This document shows, one piece after another, positions 33,064 through 42,223 of a stretch of 50,418 bases of DNA. Positions within the stretch are counted from its first letter, which is position 1. The number at the start of each line of letters is the position of its first letter. Made by a program: the position numbers and the translations under genes. A model generated the notes under the pieces. It was not told the DNA's origin, made no database searches, and saw only the letters and a list, made by a program, of their open reading frames with translations. Source of the stretch: Bacteroidales bacterium (lineage in GTDB: Bacteria > Bacteroidota > Bacteroidia > Bacteroidales > Muribaculaceae); assembly GCA_003150235.1 (NCBI GenBank), contig QAMW01000042.1:1-50418 (forward strand), read 5' to 3'.

Positions 33064-33618
33064 ATGACGACCATAGATAATGACATGGAGAAGATTACCA
33101 TACGTAAAGCGACCTCAGATGACATCGATGCCATCGCCGAAATATATGGACAAATACATCGGCAGGAAAGAGAGGGCAAAGTGACGATAGGTTGGGATGC
33201 AGACACTTACCCTGTCAGACAAACCGCTGAAGACGCGTTGAATGCCAATTCTTTATATGTAATGACAGTCGGCACATCCATAGTGGCATCAGCTATTATA
33301 AACCAAATACAACCCGATGCCTATTCACTGCCCGACTGGGAATATAGGGTGTCACCGGACAAGGTAGGAGTATTACACACGCTTGTCGTAAACCCCACAC
33401 ATTCTCACCGTGGACTCGGAAGACAATTCGTAGACTTCTTCGAGCGTCATTGCCGGGAAAAGGGATGGGAAGTGGCGCGCCTTGACACCCAGGAGAAAAA
33501 TACCAGAGCCCTGAAATTCTATCCCAAGATAGGCTACCGCCTTGCAGGCATCTACCCTACCCGTTTTTTCACTCTCCCGACAGAAATCCGTCTCGCCATG
33601 TTTGAAAAACGGATCTAA
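33064..33618 (+). CDS. GNAT N-acetyltransferase
   Basis: A 184-residue GNAT-fold enzyme: N-terminal IRKATSDDIDAIAEIYGQIH, motif A VNPTHSHRGLGRQFVDFFER (about 110-130) for acetyl-CoA and ALKFYPKIGYRLAGIYP as motif B. Cytoplasmic, substrate unknown. It is a single-gene unit between the efflux operon terminator and a convergent amylase gene. The start could be the ATG at 33064 or that at 33085. Confidence 0.87.
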   Translation: MTTIDNDMEKITIRKATSDDIDAIAEIYGQIHRQEREGKVTIGWDADTYPVRQTAEDALNANSLYVMTVGTSIVASAIINQIQPDAYSLPDWEYRVSPDKVGVLHTLVVNPTHSHRGLGRQFVDFFERHCREKGWEVARLDTQEKNTRALKFYPKIGYRLAGIYPTRFFTLPTEIRLAMFEKRI

Positions 33619-33638
33619 TAAAAGTAACCAAGAAAACA

Positions 33639-33678
33639 GCTCCACGATTTAGCTTCTCAACAAGCTTATTCGTGGAGC
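33639..33678. terminator. Hairpin between convergent genes
   Basis: The 9-bp arms GCTCCACGA / TCGTGGAGC are perfect, with an inner AGCTT/AAGCT pairing. It lies between the GNAT gene and the amylase gene and may terminate both; no strong T run follows. Confidence 0.5.
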
Positions 33679-33725
33679 CACCTTCTTGCATGAAGTACGA
33701 AGTAATTACATGAAAATATTATAAT

Positions 33726-35705
33726 TTAAAGGTTTTCTTCAGGTATCCATATCGAGTAATCTCTCGGCGCGGCGGCAAACATTGCCCTTCCACTGTCATC
33801 CACAATCGTCTTCTCTGCAGGATTAAGTATATTTATAAGAGTCCTATTGGTCAAATCAGACATACCGGTACAATTTACACATACCTGCATTGACACGGTT
33901 TCCGAATCAGCATTATTTATGACAATCACCGCACCATCCGTATTATTGTTTCCTCCCCTTCGCGCAATATAAAGATTCTCACAACACTTTAACGGAAATG
34001 GACAGCCGGTCTCGCTTAAGACTGACAGGTCGCCCCCTAAATATCGTCTCCTGATATCTATCAACCGTTGAATCCGCCCCTTAAGATCATGAGGTATCAA
34101 AACAGTCTTTGACGAGTCTTCGGCATCGAATATGGCGTGTTCAAAAAAGTGTGGATAAAATATACAAGGGCGTCCGGGGTGAGTCAGGATATAGGCATAG
34201 GCGAGATGAATATCTTTAAGCACCCATTTATCATGCTCTTTTCCGGTATCATGATTCTCGACAAAGGTCACTACAGATGCTTCAGGTAGACAATCTCCGG
34301 TATTATTACGAATAAGTCCCGCATGATTCAACAGTGACATATCAAAGTCGTCACCGGCAGAATTACACATATCAGTCAACGTGAATTTCAGAGGGAAATC
34401 AAAAGCCTTCACTTTTGCTCCAAGAGCGTCTACTTTTGAAACCCAATTTTTGATACGGTTTGTACCGCCCCAATACTCCCCTACTATAAATATATTTTTC
34501 ATTGACAATCCATTCACCCATTCAGCTACAAATTCTTCCTGAAATCCTCTAACAAAATCCAGACGGAAACCATCAAATCCTATCGAGTTCAAAAGCCAAT
34601 CCCCCCAATCACACAGCCGTTTCCGTACAACCGGATTGAAAGTGTCAAGGTCATTGCCGAAAAACCTGGTATTTGGCTCTACAGCATCCCCCGTATAGGC
34701 GCCCAACCAATCATCATGTGATGAAGGATGGAAATGAGTATAATCCCAGGTATAAGACGGTTCATTACATCCGGTATGGTCGACATAAGATATAGCGGTA
34801 TTGGTATATGCCAGCAAATCAGATGTCATATCACAATCATTACATAAAATCCGTACCGGATAATATCCCACAGTCTTACCGGCATCCGTCCAAATACCGG
34901 ATGACTTGCTTCCGGTTTTAGCAGTCAGGCGAATCACAATATCATGGATTTGTCCAATTGTGAATGAATACACATCAATTTCATCCCGGTGTCCAACATT
35001 ACCTCTCACTGTTAATCCTGATTTCCCCAATAGATATGTATTATCTTTATTGAAGATATCCTCTTCCCATATATATTCTCCGGATACATCCTCGCCCCAA
35101 CTGACCGATAACTCATACCCGTTCATTAATATAGCTGACAGCTCCGGCAAACAATACCCCTTTATATACACCCTATAGTCACCTGCAGGGGCATCGGGTA
35201 CAATCCATGTGACTTCATCACATGGAAACGGGCTTTTACTGTTAGTTTTTGCCTCACTGAATATGTATGATTTCACGATTGGATTGGGTTCCGCCTCGTC
35301 AAAAGAAGAGTATATATGATTCAAAACCACATCGGAATAAACATCAATTCTCGGTTCACGATGCATTTCTGTTATCATCCTCACCAATTCATCACGACTG
35401 CCGAAACGCGTTTCAACACTTCCTTTCTGATTGTAATTTCCAAGGTCATAATGGTCAAAAACGCCATATCCATTATCCATTATGCCCCAATTTCCTTTAC
35501 TTGGCACGGGAGTCCACAGTGCGGTGACACCACATTCCTTCAATTCAGCGGCTTTAGATGAAAGATTATCCCACCATGTGCCGTTTTTTCCTAAGACATC
35601 GACCGGGACATTCCAATAGAAAGCTTGCATCATGACATCGGATTGTGCAGAACAAACAGCACTTAAAGATATAGTCAAACTTAAAATCACGGAGTATCTC
35701 AGCAT
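33726..35705 (-). CDS. GH13 alpha-amylase with inserted domain (SusG-like position)
   Basis: A 659-residue starch hydrolase. Signal peptide 1-20; it lacks a proper lipobox (Val before Cys18), so unlike SusG it may be soluble. GH13 motifs: DVVLNH (125-130), GFRLDF with nucleophile D383, FIVGEYW with acid/base E410, FVENHD with D486. The 250 residues between the first and second motifs exceed the usual span by some 150: an extra beta-rich domain (about 145-300) is inserted in domain B, the place where SusG carries CBM58. It is the last gene of the sus operon, 55 bases after susE. It would cut starch or maltodextrin; the insert's starch binding is inferred. Confidence 0.9.
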   Translation of the reverse strand: MLRYSVILSLTISLSAVCSAQSDVMMQAFYWNVPVDVLGKNGTWWDNLSSKAAELKECGVTALWTPVPSKGNWGIMDNGYGVFDHYDLGNYNQKGSVETRFGSRDELVRMITEMHREPRIDVYSDVVLNHIYSSFDEAEPNPIVKSYIFSEAKTNSKSPFPCDEVTWIVPDAPAGDYRVYIKGYCLPELSAILMNGYELSVSWGEDVSGEYIWEEDIFNKDNTYLLGKSGLTVRGNVGHRDEIDVYSFTIGQIHDIVIRLTAKTGSKSSGIWTDAGKTVGYYPVRILCNDCDMTSDLLAYTNTAISYVDHTGCNEPSYTWDYTHFHPSSHDDWLGAYTGDAVEPNTRFFGNDLDTFNPVVRKRLCDWGDWLLNSIGFDGFRLDFVRGFQEEFVAEWVNGLSMKNIFIVGEYWGGTNRIKNWVSKVDALGAKVKAFDFPLKFTLTDMCNSAGDDFDMSLLNHAGLIRNNTGDCLPEASVVTFVENHDTGKEHDKWVLKDIHLAYAYILTHPGRPCIFYPHFFEHAIFDAEDSSKTVLIPHDLKGRIQRLIDIRRRYLGGDLSVLSETGCPFPLKCCENLYIARRGGNNNTDGAVIVINNADSETVSMQVCVNCTGMSDLTNRTLINILNPAEKTIVDDSGRAMFAAAPRDYSIWIPEENL

Positions 35706-35760
35706 AATGTGAAGATAAATATCCCGGAGCCGGAGAAAACCGACTCCGGGAAGGGTTAGA

Positions 35761-37350
35761 TTATTTTGATGTTATAGTCGCTTTATAATTATCGGCATCA
35801 AGAATTATATCGTAGGTGCCTGCATTAACATGAATATTAGCTCCATCCTGAGTGAGTGACTGTAAATCTCCGCCAAGATTGACGGTCCACGACGCGTCCC
35901 AACGGAATTTTATATCACCATCAGCCAATTCAATCGTGATATTCCAGGTATTTGTCTCAGGATCATAGTCCATCAGCTGTCCTGAATCCCATCCTCCAGG
36001 GGTGGCATCACCGATAATCTCCCAGCCTGTCTTGGATAGTGAAGCAATCATTTTCCTTGTATCGGCGGAAATCTTGTAAAAAGCGCTTTCAGTAATAACG
36101 ATATTATCACCATCACCAATCACAAATGTCCCGGCAGTCGCCGCATCATTCCACTGAACATCACCAACTATTCCAATCCAGGAACCGGCATCGTAAAATT
36201 TAAATTCAGTAGCCGCCTCGAAATAATATGCCCCGGTATATTTAAAATCGCGCGAGTCAGAATAGACTTTATAACAGTTATCCGCCTCGGGACTCCATCC
36301 TTGATAACTGCCCGGAAGAGTCATAAATGCCGATGACAATTCAATTGTAGTCTCCTCCATTGTAAAGGTATATTTACCACCGTGGGTAAGATCCATTGTT
36401 ACAATATAAGGACTTTCCACATCTACCCCGATATCGGCACCGCTTGCCACCAATATGCCCGGGACTGTCTCATCTATTCCATAATTAATCGTCCAGTCTT
36501 TGTTTGCCCTGAATTTAAAATGATTGGCTGTCAGAGGAGTGATGACTGACCATAGACGTGTATCGTCATCATACTCCATCTCAGTATCGTCATTCCATCC
36601 ACCGGAAGTGGCATCACCAATCAATCCCCATGTATTGCAGGCAACCGAATGAGTCAGCGTACCATCAGCCGATAAAACAATTTCAAAGAAACCCTTATTA
36701 TTGTCATCAACCTCCCCGGTAGCGAGCACCTGATTCACATCATCGCCTTTAACGATAGCATACGAAACATTTTCATCTATTTTCACCCAACCTTTATAGC
36801 AACCGACATTATCGGGGTCGCCGATTATATAGGCTGTAGTAAAATCCCAGTCAGGATAATTTACAGCTACATAAGCATAATCCCAATCTATGTCATCTAC
36901 ATTCGGGTCGTAAGCAGCAGCTTTGAAACTGACAGTATTTGTGGCATCGTCATAAAAAGCATCAAACGCCTGCGATTTCAGTGACAACCGATACTCATTC
37001 ATTTGACCGGGATATGCACCAAGTTTTGCAAACATAGTGTTCATGTCGGCATTAGTCAATGTCAAGCCGGTATCACCGGTCTCACCTATGACACATTGTT
37101 TACCTGTGGTGACATTAGTCAAGACAGCAGTATAATTTACCACAGCCCCGTTACCGTAATCAGCTTTGTTCCATGTTATTTCAGGAAAATTCCGGGTAGC
37201 GTTATCCTTGTTTATCACTATTTCATTTCCGGCAATTTCATTTAAAACAGCCGGTTGCCTGAGTTCAAGCACTGGAGACGTGACATCATCGCTGCAAGCA
37301 CTCATTATTAATGCACCTGCAAAAACGAGATATAAATATTGAAATTTCAT
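35761..37350 (-). CDS. susE: SusE-like surface starch-binding lipoprotein
   Basis: A 529-residue lipoprotein (lipobox IMSAC, Cys19, followed by SDD). An N-terminal SusE domain (about 24-150) has an Ig-like fold. At least three starch-binding repeats follow, two of them clearly related: WGLIGDATSGGWNDDTEMEY (241-260) with FKFRANKDWTINYG, and WEIIGDATPGGWDSGQLMDY (443-462) with IKFRWDASWTVNLGG. Between them, GSYQGWSPEADNCYKVYSD (347-365) is a divergent copy. It holds starch at the cell surface. It lies 16 bases after susD. No separate SusF gene is present. Confidence 0.9.
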   Translation of the reverse strand: MKFQYLYLVFAGALIMSACSDDVTSPVLELRQPAVLNEIAGNEIVINKDNATRNFPEITWNKADYGNGAVVNYTAVLTNVTTGKQCVIGETGDTGLTLTNADMNTMFAKLGAYPGQMNEYRLSLKSQAFDAFYDDATNTVSFKAAAYDPNVDDIDWDYAYVAVNYPDWDFTTAYIIGDPDNVGCYKGWVKIDENVSYAIVKGDDVNQVLATGEVDDNNKGFFEIVLSADGTLTHSVACNTWGLIGDATSGGWNDDTEMEYDDDTRLWSVITPLTANHFKFRANKDWTINYGIDETVPGILVASGADIGVDVESPYIVTMDLTHGGKYTFTMEETTIELSSAFMTLPGSYQGWSPEADNCYKVYSDSRDFKYTGAYYFEAATEFKFYDAGSWIGIVGDVQWNDAATAGTFVIGDGDNIVITESAFYKISADTRKMIASLSKTGWEIIGDATPGGWDSGQLMDYDPETNTWNITIELADGDIKFRWDASWTVNLGGDLQSLTQDGANIHVNAGTYDIILDADNYKATITSK

Positions 37351-37366
37351 TATTTCCGGATTTTAA

Positions 37367-38986
37367 TTAATAACCTTCATTTTGTTTCAGATTTTCATTA
37401 GAGCCTATGTCATCAGAAGGCAACGGATACACTGCGTATGTATCGGCAACCGCCTTGCCTTCAGCTGTGCCACCCTTCCAGGGCCACAGATAGTCGGCTC
37501 CGGTATATCGCCCAAACCGCACAAGATCAGTACGTCGTTGCGCTTCAAAGAACATCTCGCGACCTCTTTCATCAAGCATGAAATCAAGTGTAAACTCACT
37601 ATCCGAAACAGGAGCGGCAAGCTTGTCATTATATGCCCGTCGGCGTAAATCGTTAACAAGACCGAGAGCCTCCGCCCGGGTCGCGCCTTGTCCGCCTCTC
37701 AATACAGCTTCTGCCAGATTAAGATATATCTCCCCTAACCTAAACATGGGGAAATCAGTGTATGCCTGATTACTTGCCGGTTTACTGCCGTCTTTGTTAA
37801 CATTATAATATTTTGTAACCGGAATACCATTATTCACAAAATCGGCTTCATTGACAATCTCGATATTGGCGGTCGATTCCGTGCGCAGCATCAATCGGCG
37901 GCTATCGCTGTCAAAATCATTTTCACGGGTAAAAATTCTATAAAGCGAGGATTTCGCCCGTACGCCCTGCCAAGCCCCCTGGGCATTGGTCTCTTCCTGA
38001 TATTCGGCAGAGCCCCAGCAAAGCAGGGCGGTCATTCCACCCCAAGTCATAGTCTCTTCCCCCTCATAACGACATGGGAGAATCATTTCACGCGAATGAT
38101 CATTGTCAGCCTTGAACATGTCGCCGTAAACCGGTTCGAGTTCATATCCTGCAGCCATGACCTTTTTGGAATACGTTATACAATCGGAGTATCGGGGTTC
38201 ACCTATATATGTCTCGGCATTCAGATACAACCGTGAAAGTGCCGCCCACATTGCCGCCCTGCAGGCATGACCGTAACTGTCACTCCAGCCTACAATAGGG
38301 TCAGGAAGATCAGCCTCACATGACAGCATTTCACTCTCTATGTATTTAAACAGCTCCTCTTTCATTATCTGCGGAGGACGCACACTGCCTACAGTGCTGT
38401 TTTCATCGACAAAAGGCACATTTCGATACAAGTCAAGAGCATACTGATACATCAATGCCCGCATAAAGCGCGCCTCAGCCCGATATTGTTTTATCTTTGA
38501 GATTGTCTCCGGGGAGCAACCGCGCTCCGAGAGCTTTCCGTCGGCGGTTTCCCGAATATATGCATTTGAAAGGTTTATCTGATAGAACAAACGATAGTAT
38601 GAACCTTTTATCCAGGGACTTGAAGCCGACCAGCTGATATGGTTAAAATCAGGGATACCCGGATCATTCCAGCAACAATGAGCCATGTCGGAGGCAAGCT
38701 CCTGCATGTTCCAAAGTACACGGATAAATGATGCCTGCGAGCCGCCGTCAATCCCGACTACATCCTGCTCGGCATCCCCTCCTTGATTACCGCCGATTAC
38801 AAGTCCGGCATATATTTTTGCAAGACTCTCCTCATAAGCCTGAATATCGGCGCCAAATACCTTTTCCGACACAAGGTCGTCCTTGTCAATGGGTACCGTG
38901 TCGAGATCATCGACACATGATGACATCGAGGCAACTGTTCCCGCAACAGCAATCCATGTAAAATATTTCTTTATTATTGATTTCAT
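37367..38986 (-). CDS. susD: SusD-like nutrient-binding lipoprotein
   Basis: A 539-residue RagB/SusD family lipoprotein (lipobox SMSSC, Cys24, followed by VDD). The helical TPR-type scaffold is visible in KQYRAEARFMRALMYQYALD and the C-terminal FRLGEIYLNLAEAVLRGG and ERGREMFFEAQRRTDLVRFG motifs that define the family. It caps the SusC channel and binds starch oligosaccharides. It begins 12 bases after susC and is followed by susE. Starch specificity follows from the neighbours, not from this protein alone. Confidence 0.95.
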   Translation of the reverse strand: MKSIIKKYFTWIAVAGTVASMSSCVDDLDTVPIDKDDLVSEKVFGADIQAYEESLAKIYAGLVIGGNQGGDAEQDVVGIDGGSQASFIRVLWNMQELASDMAHCCWNDPGIPDFNHISWSASSPWIKGSYYRLFYQINLSNAYIRETADGKLSERGCSPETISKIKQYRAEARFMRALMYQYALDLYRNVPFVDENSTVGSVRPPQIMKEELFKYIESEMLSCEADLPDPIVGWSDSYGHACRAAMWAALSRLYLNAETYIGEPRYSDCITYSKKVMAAGYELEPVYGDMFKADNDHSREMILPCRYEGEETMTWGGMTALLCWGSAEYQEETNAQGAWQGVRAKSSLYRIFTRENDFDSDSRRLMLRTESTANIEIVNEADFVNNGIPVTKYYNVNKDGSKPASNQAYTDFPMFRLGEIYLNLAEAVLRGGQGATRAEALGLVNDLRRRAYNDKLAAPVSDSEFTLDFMLDERGREMFFEAQRRTDLVRFGRYTGADYLWPWKGGTAEGKAVADTYAVYPLPSDDIGSNENLKQNEGY

Positions 38987-38998
38987 ATCATTTACGTT

Positions 38999-41998
38999 TT
39001 AGAAGTTAAGACTAAGCCCGAGCATATAGGAACGAGGACGGGGATAAAGATTATTATCTATGCCTTCACCGCTTATTTCCGGATCAATCCCTTTATATTT
39101 AGTGATTACAAACGGATTCTGCACGGTAAAATAGACTCTGGCATTCTGTCGGTCAGTGAAAAGTTTGTTGAATGTATAACCGATAGTGATGTTATCCATG
39201 CGGAGATAAGATGCATTCTGTATATAATAACTACTGCGATATTGACCGGAATGAAAATCACTGTTCCACGCCGAGGTAAGTCGATTTTTCAGAAATCCGG
39301 TCTGGTCATACATCTGTGAGCCATCCCATGCCTCGCGGTTTGACTGCACATTATTGTAAACATAGTTACCAAAACTTGCACGTAGTCCGAAAGACAAATC
39401 CCAATTCCTATAGGTCAACTGGCTGTTGAGACCCATATAGATATCGGGAGCAGATTTCTTATAAGGGATAAGATCCTGCTCATCAATCTTGTTATCGCCA
39501 TTCTGATCCACATACGCACCTTCTATCGGCTGTCCTGCAGTGTTGTACATCTGTTCAAATACATAGAATGAATTGTAAGGATTTCCAACGGAATTAATCT
39601 GTATGTTATATCCGGTCGCACCGTCAATACCTCCATGAATCACACCTTTATATGACGGATCGTCATTGAAAGTGAGTTTGGTGATTTCGTTACGGTTATA
39701 AGAAATATTATAATTGATTGTCCAGTTCCAGTCGCGTGACACTACAGGATGTGCTGTAATTGATAATTCAAAACCTTTATTTTCCAGTGTACCCACATTG
39801 GTAAGCAGTTCGTTGCTGAAGTTAGTGCCGGCAGGTGCTGTCACTGTGTTGAGCAGATTGTCGGTCTTGCGATAATAGACATCAAGGGTACCGGAAATAC
39901 GTCCATTAAGGAATCCGAAATCAAGTGCCGCATTGTAAGTCTTTGTCTCCTCCCATTTCAAATTTTCGTCATAAGCCTGTGGTGCGATAAGGCGATATTC
40001 GGTATTGCCGAAGAAATAATTTGCACCCGGTTTGGAATACGAATATCTTGCAAGATAAGGATAATCGCCATTGTTCAGATTCTGTTGTCCTGTCACACCA
40101 TACCCCAGACGCAGCTTGAGGTCAGAGAGCCATGAGCTGCCCCGCAGGAATGCCTCTTGATTGATTCGCCATGCCAAAGCCACCGAGGGAAATAGTCCCC
40201 AGCGATTCTTTTTGCTGAATCGTGATGAGCCGTCGTCGCGAAGAGTGAATGTGAGCAAATATCGGTCTTTAAAACTATAGTTCAGACGCCCGTAAAATGA
40301 AACGAGGTAATTTTCCGTCTTGTTATCTATGCTTTCTTTATAGAAATCTTCCCCGCTTTTCTCCGCCATCTGCGCAGAGTATGGATATTTGGTCCATTCC
40401 GACAGATAAAAACGCTGCCATGAATATCCTGCCATGACATCGAGGTTGTGTTTTCCAAACAATTTTGAGTAATTGAGGTAAAACTCCAGCAATGTATTGC
40501 GTTTAAGCTGATGGTAAGATTGATTTTCGCCAAACCCTGTCTTATAATTACCCGTACACCATGACATCGGTGAATTATCACGTATAATCACGTCACCTTC
40601 GCCTGTCGAGACATCATAACCGAGATTCAGATTTGCCCTAAGCTCCGGAAGGAAATGCATCTTGTAGTCAAGCTGGATGTTTCCGATACTGCGATACACC
40701 TTTGACTTATCACTTCGCTCATTCAACATCGCCACCGGATTAGATAAACCAATATCGATTGGACGCCCATTGGACTGATTGAGATATATGAAATATCCGT
40801 TGCCATATTCCGAACCATCCATGTAAACAGGCTGTGTGGGGTCATATTGGGTTGCAAGACCGATAGCACCGGTATCAGCAAACCGATTGGAATTGTAAAT
40901 GCCTTTTACATTCACATTTATGTTCAGATGTTTATCAAACAACTGAGGATTAAGATTGATTGCCCCGGTCCAACGCTGCATGTTAGAGGTCTTCACTATG
41001 CCATTTTCATCGGTGAAACCAACAGAAACCCTGAACGGCACATAGGTAACGCTTCCCGTCAAGCTGATATTATGATCGGTGCTGACCGCCGTACGGAATA
41101 TCTGATCCTGCCAGTCGGTATTACTATTTCCCAAAGCAGCATATTGCAGACTCTCTTTCCCGAACTTTGTGCCTACAAAATTGCGAAACTCATCGCCATC
41201 CATAACATCCACGCTTTTAGTGCGGGTACTGATTTTTACATTGCCGCTGTAGCTTACCTTCATCGCACCTTCGCTTCCCTTCTTGGTAGTAATCATAATA
41301 ACGCCATTTGATGCGCGCGATCCGTATATGGCTGTGGCAGAGGCATCTTTCAATATCGTAAAAGTTTCGATATCATTAGGATGAACTGTGGCGAGCGGAT
41401 TTGCCATACCACTGATAGTTCCGTCATCGACAGGAACTCCATCAATAACGATAAGGGGATTATTAGATGCCGACATCGACGAGCCGCCTCGGATACGGAT
41501 GTTAGCACCGGCTCCGGGAGCACCGCCATCAGTGATGACACTGACACCGGCAGCCTGCCCGACAAGCATGTCGGTGGCGGATGTAACGGCACCCTTAACC
41601 ATTTTATCGGCGCCTAATGCCGTCACGGAGCCGGTCAAATCTGACTTTTTCACACGTCCATAGCCTACGACAACGACTTCTTCAAGAGCTTGCATGTCCT
41701 GTACCAAAGCTATGTTTAGATCGGGAGATACTGGAACGATTACCTCCTTATATCCAACATAAGTAACAGAAACAGATGCTTCCGGAGCTGCGGATAACAC
41801 AAAATTGCCGTCGATATCAGTTATAGTCGCGTTATCCGTACCCACAACACGTACAGTCGCTCCTATCACCGGCTCTCCGGTTTCATCGATTACATGCCCG
41901 TTGACGGTCATCTGTTGACCTGAAGCGGTTAACGACAGGACAATGCCGATTAAAATCAGACAAAACCGAAATGGAATTTTCATTTTAATTTGTCCCAT
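38999..41998 (-). CDS. susC: SusC-like TonB-dependent transporter
   Basis: A 999-residue SusC/RagA outer membrane transporter. Start taken at MGQIKMKIPF (ATG 41996-41998), giving a signal peptide ending ASGQ; the longer reading adds 17 residues unlike a signal. Carboxypeptidase-like N-domain (about 30-105), TonB-box region EEVVVVGYGRVKKSDLTGSV, plug with IRIRGGSSMSASNNPLIVID and GVPVDDG, then a 22-strand-type barrel ending in SYMLGLSLNF. It imports starch oligosaccharides with SusD as lid. It heads an operon with susD, susE and a GH13 gene, downstream of susR. Confidence 0.95.
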   Translation of the reverse strand: MGQIKMKIPFRFCLILIGIVLSLTASGQQMTVNGHVIDETGEPVIGATVRVVGTDNATITDIDGNFVLSAAPEASVSVTYVGYKEVIVPVSPDLNIALVQDMQALEEVVVVGYGRVKKSDLTGSVTALGADKMVKGAVTSATDMLVGQAAGVSVITDGGAPGAGANIRIRGGSSMSASNNPLIVIDGVPVDDGTISGMANPLATVHPNDIETFTILKDASATAIYGSRASNGVIMITTKKGSEGAMKVSYSGNVKISTRTKSVDVMDGDEFRNFVGTKFGKESLQYAALGNSNTDWQDQIFRTAVSTDHNISLTGSVTYVPFRVSVGFTDENGIVKTSNMQRWTGAINLNPQLFDKHLNINVNVKGIYNSNRFADTGAIGLATQYDPTQPVYMDGSEYGNGYFIYLNQSNGRPIDIGLSNPVAMLNERSDKSKVYRSIGNIQLDYKMHFLPELRANLNLGYDVSTGEGDVIIRDNSPMSWCTGNYKTGFGENQSYHQLKRNTLLEFYLNYSKLFGKHNLDVMAGYSWQRFYLSEWTKYPYSAQMAEKSGEDFYKESIDNKTENYLVSFYGRLNYSFKDRYLLTFTLRDDGSSRFSKKNRWGLFPSVALAWRINQEAFLRGSSWLSDLKLRLGYGVTGQQNLNNGDYPYLARYSYSKPGANYFFGNTEYRLIAPQAYDENLKWEETKTYNAALDFGFLNGRISGTLDVYYRKTDNLLNTVTAPAGTNFSNELLTNVGTLENKGFELSITAHPVVSRDWNWTINYNISYNRNEITKLTFNDDPSYKGVIHGGIDGATGYNIQINSVGNPYNSFYVFEQMYNTAGQPIEGAYVDQNGDNKIDEQDLIPYKKSAPDIYMGLNSQLTYRNWDLSFGLRASFGNYVYNNVQSNREAWDGSQMYDQTGFLKNRLTSAWNSDFHSGQYRSSYYIQNASYLRMDNITIGYTFNKLFTDRQNARVYFTVQNPFVITKYKGIDPEISGEGIDNNLYPRPRSYMLGLSLNF

Positions 41999-42074
41999 AA
42001 TGTGATAATTTAATTGGTATTTTAAGATTGTTTTTAAGATTAAAATCACTAAAACATTCGATTGGCTTTCACCA

Positions 42075-42082
42075 CGAAATTA
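42075..42082 (-). promoter_or_regulatory. Candidate -7 motif of the susC operon
   Basis: The minus strand reads TAATTTCG, one base off TAnnTTTG, 77 bases before the susC ATG. A GGAATA/TATTCC dyad lies upstream (42112-42133) and could be a regulator site. Both calls are tentative. Confidence 0.35.
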
Positions 42083-42169
42083 TAATCATGAGGGACACAG
42101 TCATTCAATTTGGAATAAAATTGGAGATATTCCGTAACACTATCTACCTGTCATATAGGCGCATAGCAA

Positions 42170-42200
42170 AATAGACCTCTATTAAAAATGGAGGTCTATT
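42170..42200 (-). terminator. Terminator of susR
   Basis: Perfect 10-bp arms AATAGACCTC / GAGGTCTATT around an 11-base loop, with TTTTG following on the minus strand. It lies 24 bases past the susR stop and separates it from the susC promoter. Confidence 0.7.
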
Positions 42201-42223
42201 ATAACTAATCCGGAATCGGATTT

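Noticed and set aside
42112..42133. GGAATA/TATTCC dyad as a SusR operator
   Set aside because: A 6-bp dyad in AT-rich sequence is expected by chance; no second copy supports it.
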